A stretch of DNA of 64,000 bases from contig CAVXYK010000007.1 in the NCBI GenBank assembly GCA_963765875.1, forward strand, positions 492,910 through 556,909, in the 5' to 3' direction. This document shows positions 62,213-64,000 of this stretch, piece after piece (the stretch's first letter is position 1; the number at the start of each line of letters is the position of its first letter). Source of the DNA: JAWKOK01 sp963765875. GTDB taxonomy: Bacteria > Chloroflexota > Anaerolineae > Caldilineales > Caldilineaceae. Made by a program: the position numbers and the translations under genes. The notes beneath the pieces were generated by a model. The model was given only the letters and a program-made list of their open reading frames with translations, ran no database searches and was not told the DNA's origin.

Positions 62213-63181
62213 ATGACCCAAATCAACTACCCAATCGGCGTCCTCATCATGGCCTATGGCGGGCCAAACTCGTTGGACGAACTGCCGGGCTACCTGGCCG
62301 ACATCCGCAGCGGCCGGCCGACAACGCCCGCTGTGCTGGAGGAGATCTCCAATAACTACCGTCAGATCGGCGGCAAGTCACCGCTTTTCGAGTTTTCCAG
62401 CGCACAGATCGATGCGGTGCAAGCTGCCCTGGATCCGGAGATATACCGCTGCTACATGGGCATGCGCCACTGGTCGCCCTGGATCGAGGATGTGGTCGGC
62501 CAGATGCTGGAAGACGGCATCACCCACGCCGTGACCATTGTGCTGGCGCCCCATTATTCCAAGCTTAGCGTGGCCAAGTACCAGGGCAAGGTCGCGGACG
62601 GACTCGACATGTATCACGGCGACATCGAGTTCGAGCATATCTCCAGCTACCACGATGCACCCAAGCTCATCCAGGCATTGGCCAACCGGGTGCAGGATGG
62701 CCTGGGACGCTGGCCGGAAGATGAGCGTGACGACGTTCACGTCATTTTCAGCGCCCACAGCCTGCCGGTGCGCATCATCAAGATGGGCGACCCCTATGAC
62801 GCGCAACTGCGCGAGACTGCGCAGTTGGTCGCGGACAAGGCCGGCTTGAGCGACGAGCAATGGTCGTGGAGCTATCAGTCGGCCGGTCGCAGCCCTGAAC
62901 CGTGGCTGGGTCCCCAGATCGAGGAGTACATCCCCGAATTGGCGGAACAGGGCATCAAGAATATCATCAGCATCCCAATCGGATTTGTCTCCGACCACGT
63001 CGAGATCCTCTATGACATCGACCTTGAGGCTCAGACCGTCGCCAAGCCGCTGGGCGTGCGCCTGGAGCGTCCGCCTGCTCTGAATACGGATCCGCTATAC
63101 ATTGAGACCTTGGTGGAGTTGATTGAGTCAAGGGCGGCGAAATGGATGGTGGAAGAGCAAGAGGGGAATAGGGATCGGTGA
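62213..63181 (+). CDS. hemH: Ferrochelatase, probably coproporphyrin type
   Basis: 322 residues, close to the Gram-positive monomeric type. It inserts ferrous iron into the porphyrin. GVLIMAYGGPNSLDELPGYLADIRSGR, the catalytic His region VIFSAHSLPVRII and GFVSDHVEILYDIDLEAQ with the catalytic Glu are present. With HemQ in the same cluster the natural substrate is likely coproporphyrin III rather than protoporphyrin IX (CpfC role). The last codons form one arm of a hairpin. Confidence 0.95.
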   Translation: MTQINYPIGVLIMAYGGPNSLDELPGYLADIRSGRPTTPAVLEEISNNYRQIGGKSPLFEFSSAQIDAVQAALDPEIYRCYMGMRHWSPWIEDVVGQMLEDGITHAVTIVLAPHYSKLSVAKYQGKVADGLDMYHGDIEFEHISSYHDAPKLIQALANRVQDGLGRWPEDERDDVHVIFSAHSLPVRIIKMGDPYDAQLRETAQLVADKAGLSDEQWSWSYQSAGRSPEPWLGPQIEEYIPELAEQGIKNIISIPIGFVSDHVEILYDIDLEAQTVAKPLGVRLERPPALNTDPLYIETLVELIESRAAKWMVEEQEGNRDR

Positions 63182-63230
63182 ATAGGGATCAGGTGAATGG
63201 GGGGCGTTGCCTGCCTCCGATCCCTATTCC
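63165..63230. repeat. AATCCCT-type hairpin at hemH end
   Basis: GGAATAGGGATCGG (63165-63178) pairs exactly with CCGATCCCTATTCC (63217-63230). The left arm lies in hemH coding sequence just before its TGA (63179-63181). Further AATAGGGATC and CTAATCCCTAATCCCC words extend the repeat on both sides. Confidence 0.7.
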
Positions 63231-63269
63231 TAATCCCTAATCCCCATTCCCCAATCACAGGAGAACCAC

Positions 63270-64000
63270 ATGAACCATACCAAATCTCAACAACTATTCG
63301 CCGAAGCCGTTGAACTCTTGCCCGGCGGTGTCGATTCCCCCGTGCGTGCTTTCAAGTCGGTCGGCGGACAGCCGCTCTTCATCAAGCAGGGTGAAGGGGC
63401 CTACATGATCGATGTGGACGATAACCGCTACGTCGACTACGTCATGTCGTGGGGACCGCTCATTTTGGGCCACGCCAACCCGCGTGTCGTGAAAGCATTG
63501 CAGGAGACCGCGGCCAAAGGCACTAGCTTCGGCGCACCCTGCGCGCAGGAAGTGGAGCTGGCTAAACTGGTCACAGAGTTTGTGCCCAGCATCGAGATGG
63601 TCCGCTTCGTCAACTCAGGCACCGAGGCAACCATGTCTGCACTGCGATTGGCGCGAGCCTTCACCGGCCGCACCAAGATTGTCAAGTTCCAGGGCAACTA
63701 CCATGGCCACGCCGACATGTTGTTGGTGCAAGCCGGCTCGGGCGTAGCGACATTGGGCTTGCCGGACTCGCCCGGCGTGCCCGCCGCCACCGTAGCCGAT
63801 ACACTGACTGCACGCTTCAACGACCTCGAATCGGTTGAGCGTCTCTTCGAAACCTTCCCCGGTGAGATTGCCGCCATCATCGTTGAACCGGTGGCGGGCA
63901 ACATGGGTTTGGTTCCACCCGTGCCCGGTTTCCTAGAAGGGCTGCGCTCGGTGACTTCAGCGGATGGCGCACTGCTCATCTTCGACGAAGTCATGACCGG
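63270..64000 (+). CDS. hemL: Glutamate-1-semialdehyde 2,1-aminomutase (partial)
   Basis: 243 residues visible before the right edge; ATG 63270 follows CAGGAGAA. It converts glutamate-1-semialdehyde to ALA with PLP/PMP. Family text: SQQLFAEAVELLPGGVDSPVRAFKSVGGQPLF, DVDDNRYVDYVMSWGPLILGHANP, FVNSGTEATMSALRLARAFTGR, KFQGNYHGHADMLL and LLIFDEVMTG. The PLP-binding lysine is beyond the window. Placed last although it acts second in the pathway. Confidence 0.96.
   Translation, partial: MNHTKSQQLFAEAVELLPGGVDSPVRAFKSVGGQPLFIKQGEGAYMIDVDDNRYVDYVMSWGPLILGHANPRVVKALQETAAKGTSFGAPCAQEVELAKLVTEFVPSIEMVRFVNSGTEATMSALRLARAFTGRTKIVKFQGNYHGHADMLLVQAGSGVATLGLPDSPGVPAATVADTLTARFNDLESVERLFETFPGEIAAIIVEPVAGNMGLVPPVPGFLEGLRSVTSADGALLIFDEVMT

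Overview
The window looks like a chromosomal segment of a Chloroflexota (Anaerolineae/Caldilinea-like) bacterium. The reasons are the roughly 55-60% G+C, secreted proteins with long Thr/Pro/Ala linkers (PTATPT type), a C-terminal YLPIVIR tail on a giant exoprotein, an insert-containing HisA, and a coproporphyrin-type (HemQ) heme cluster. This placement is inferred from gene content; there is no rRNA marker. I saw no tRNA, rRNA, CRISPR array, phage or transposase gene.

Layout. 1-6.3 kb: start of a secreted beta-helix-like protein, a broken PD40/TolB-like propeller gene, DUF3565, frameshifted sfsA, a membrane-anchored HExxH protein, and adenosine deaminase, then a repeat-rich gap. 6.3-8.5 kb: Nudix, rluD, lspA. 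8.7-16 kb: a histidine-biosynthesis region (hisH, hisA, hisF, hisE) interleaved with a nitrilase homologue lacking its catalytic Cys, DUF402, a degenerate histidine phosphatase, a PhnP-like metallohydrolase and nudC; HisA is fused to a degenerate Nudix domain. 16-20 kb: an asymmetric heterodimeric ABC exporter behind what looks like a complete ribosome-mediated attenuator (promoter, 29-codon leader ORF, overlapping antiterminator and terminator). 20-27 kb: aldo/keto reductase, an unknown gene, a 1301-residue secreted trypsin-like/beta-helix protein, and a patatin remnant. 27-31.6 kb: TPP riboswitch plus thiBPQ-like transporter (thiB frameshifted). 31.7-41.1 kb: an envelope cluster of lipoproteins, SH3-like and Thr/Pro-linker proteins, a zincin and DUF3179. 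41.4-46.3 kb: TIGR01777 SDR, a CarH-like MerR/B12 regulator, CaiB/BaiF CoA-transferase, a small lipoprotein and TfoX-N. 46.5-55.7 kb: glgP, pgl, zwf, an Fbp-type ABC permease/ATPase, a membrane protein and thrH. 55.9-64 kb: hemA-C-D-B-Q-E-H-L, the coproporphyrin-dependent heme route minus hemY/cgoX, with AATCCCC-type hairpins between genes.

Six genes (PD40-like, sfsA, thiB, a 1205-residue surface protein, zwf, thrH) are each split by what is best explained as a single-base indel. Because several are housekeeping genes in intact operons, sequencing or assembly error is a serious alternative to pseudogenisation. The most interesting items are the bmrBCD-like attenuator, the HisA-Nudix fusion, the CarH-like regulator with an extra C-terminal domain, the Cys-to-Gly nitrilase homologue, and several perfect palindromes and dispersed inverted-repeat elements.
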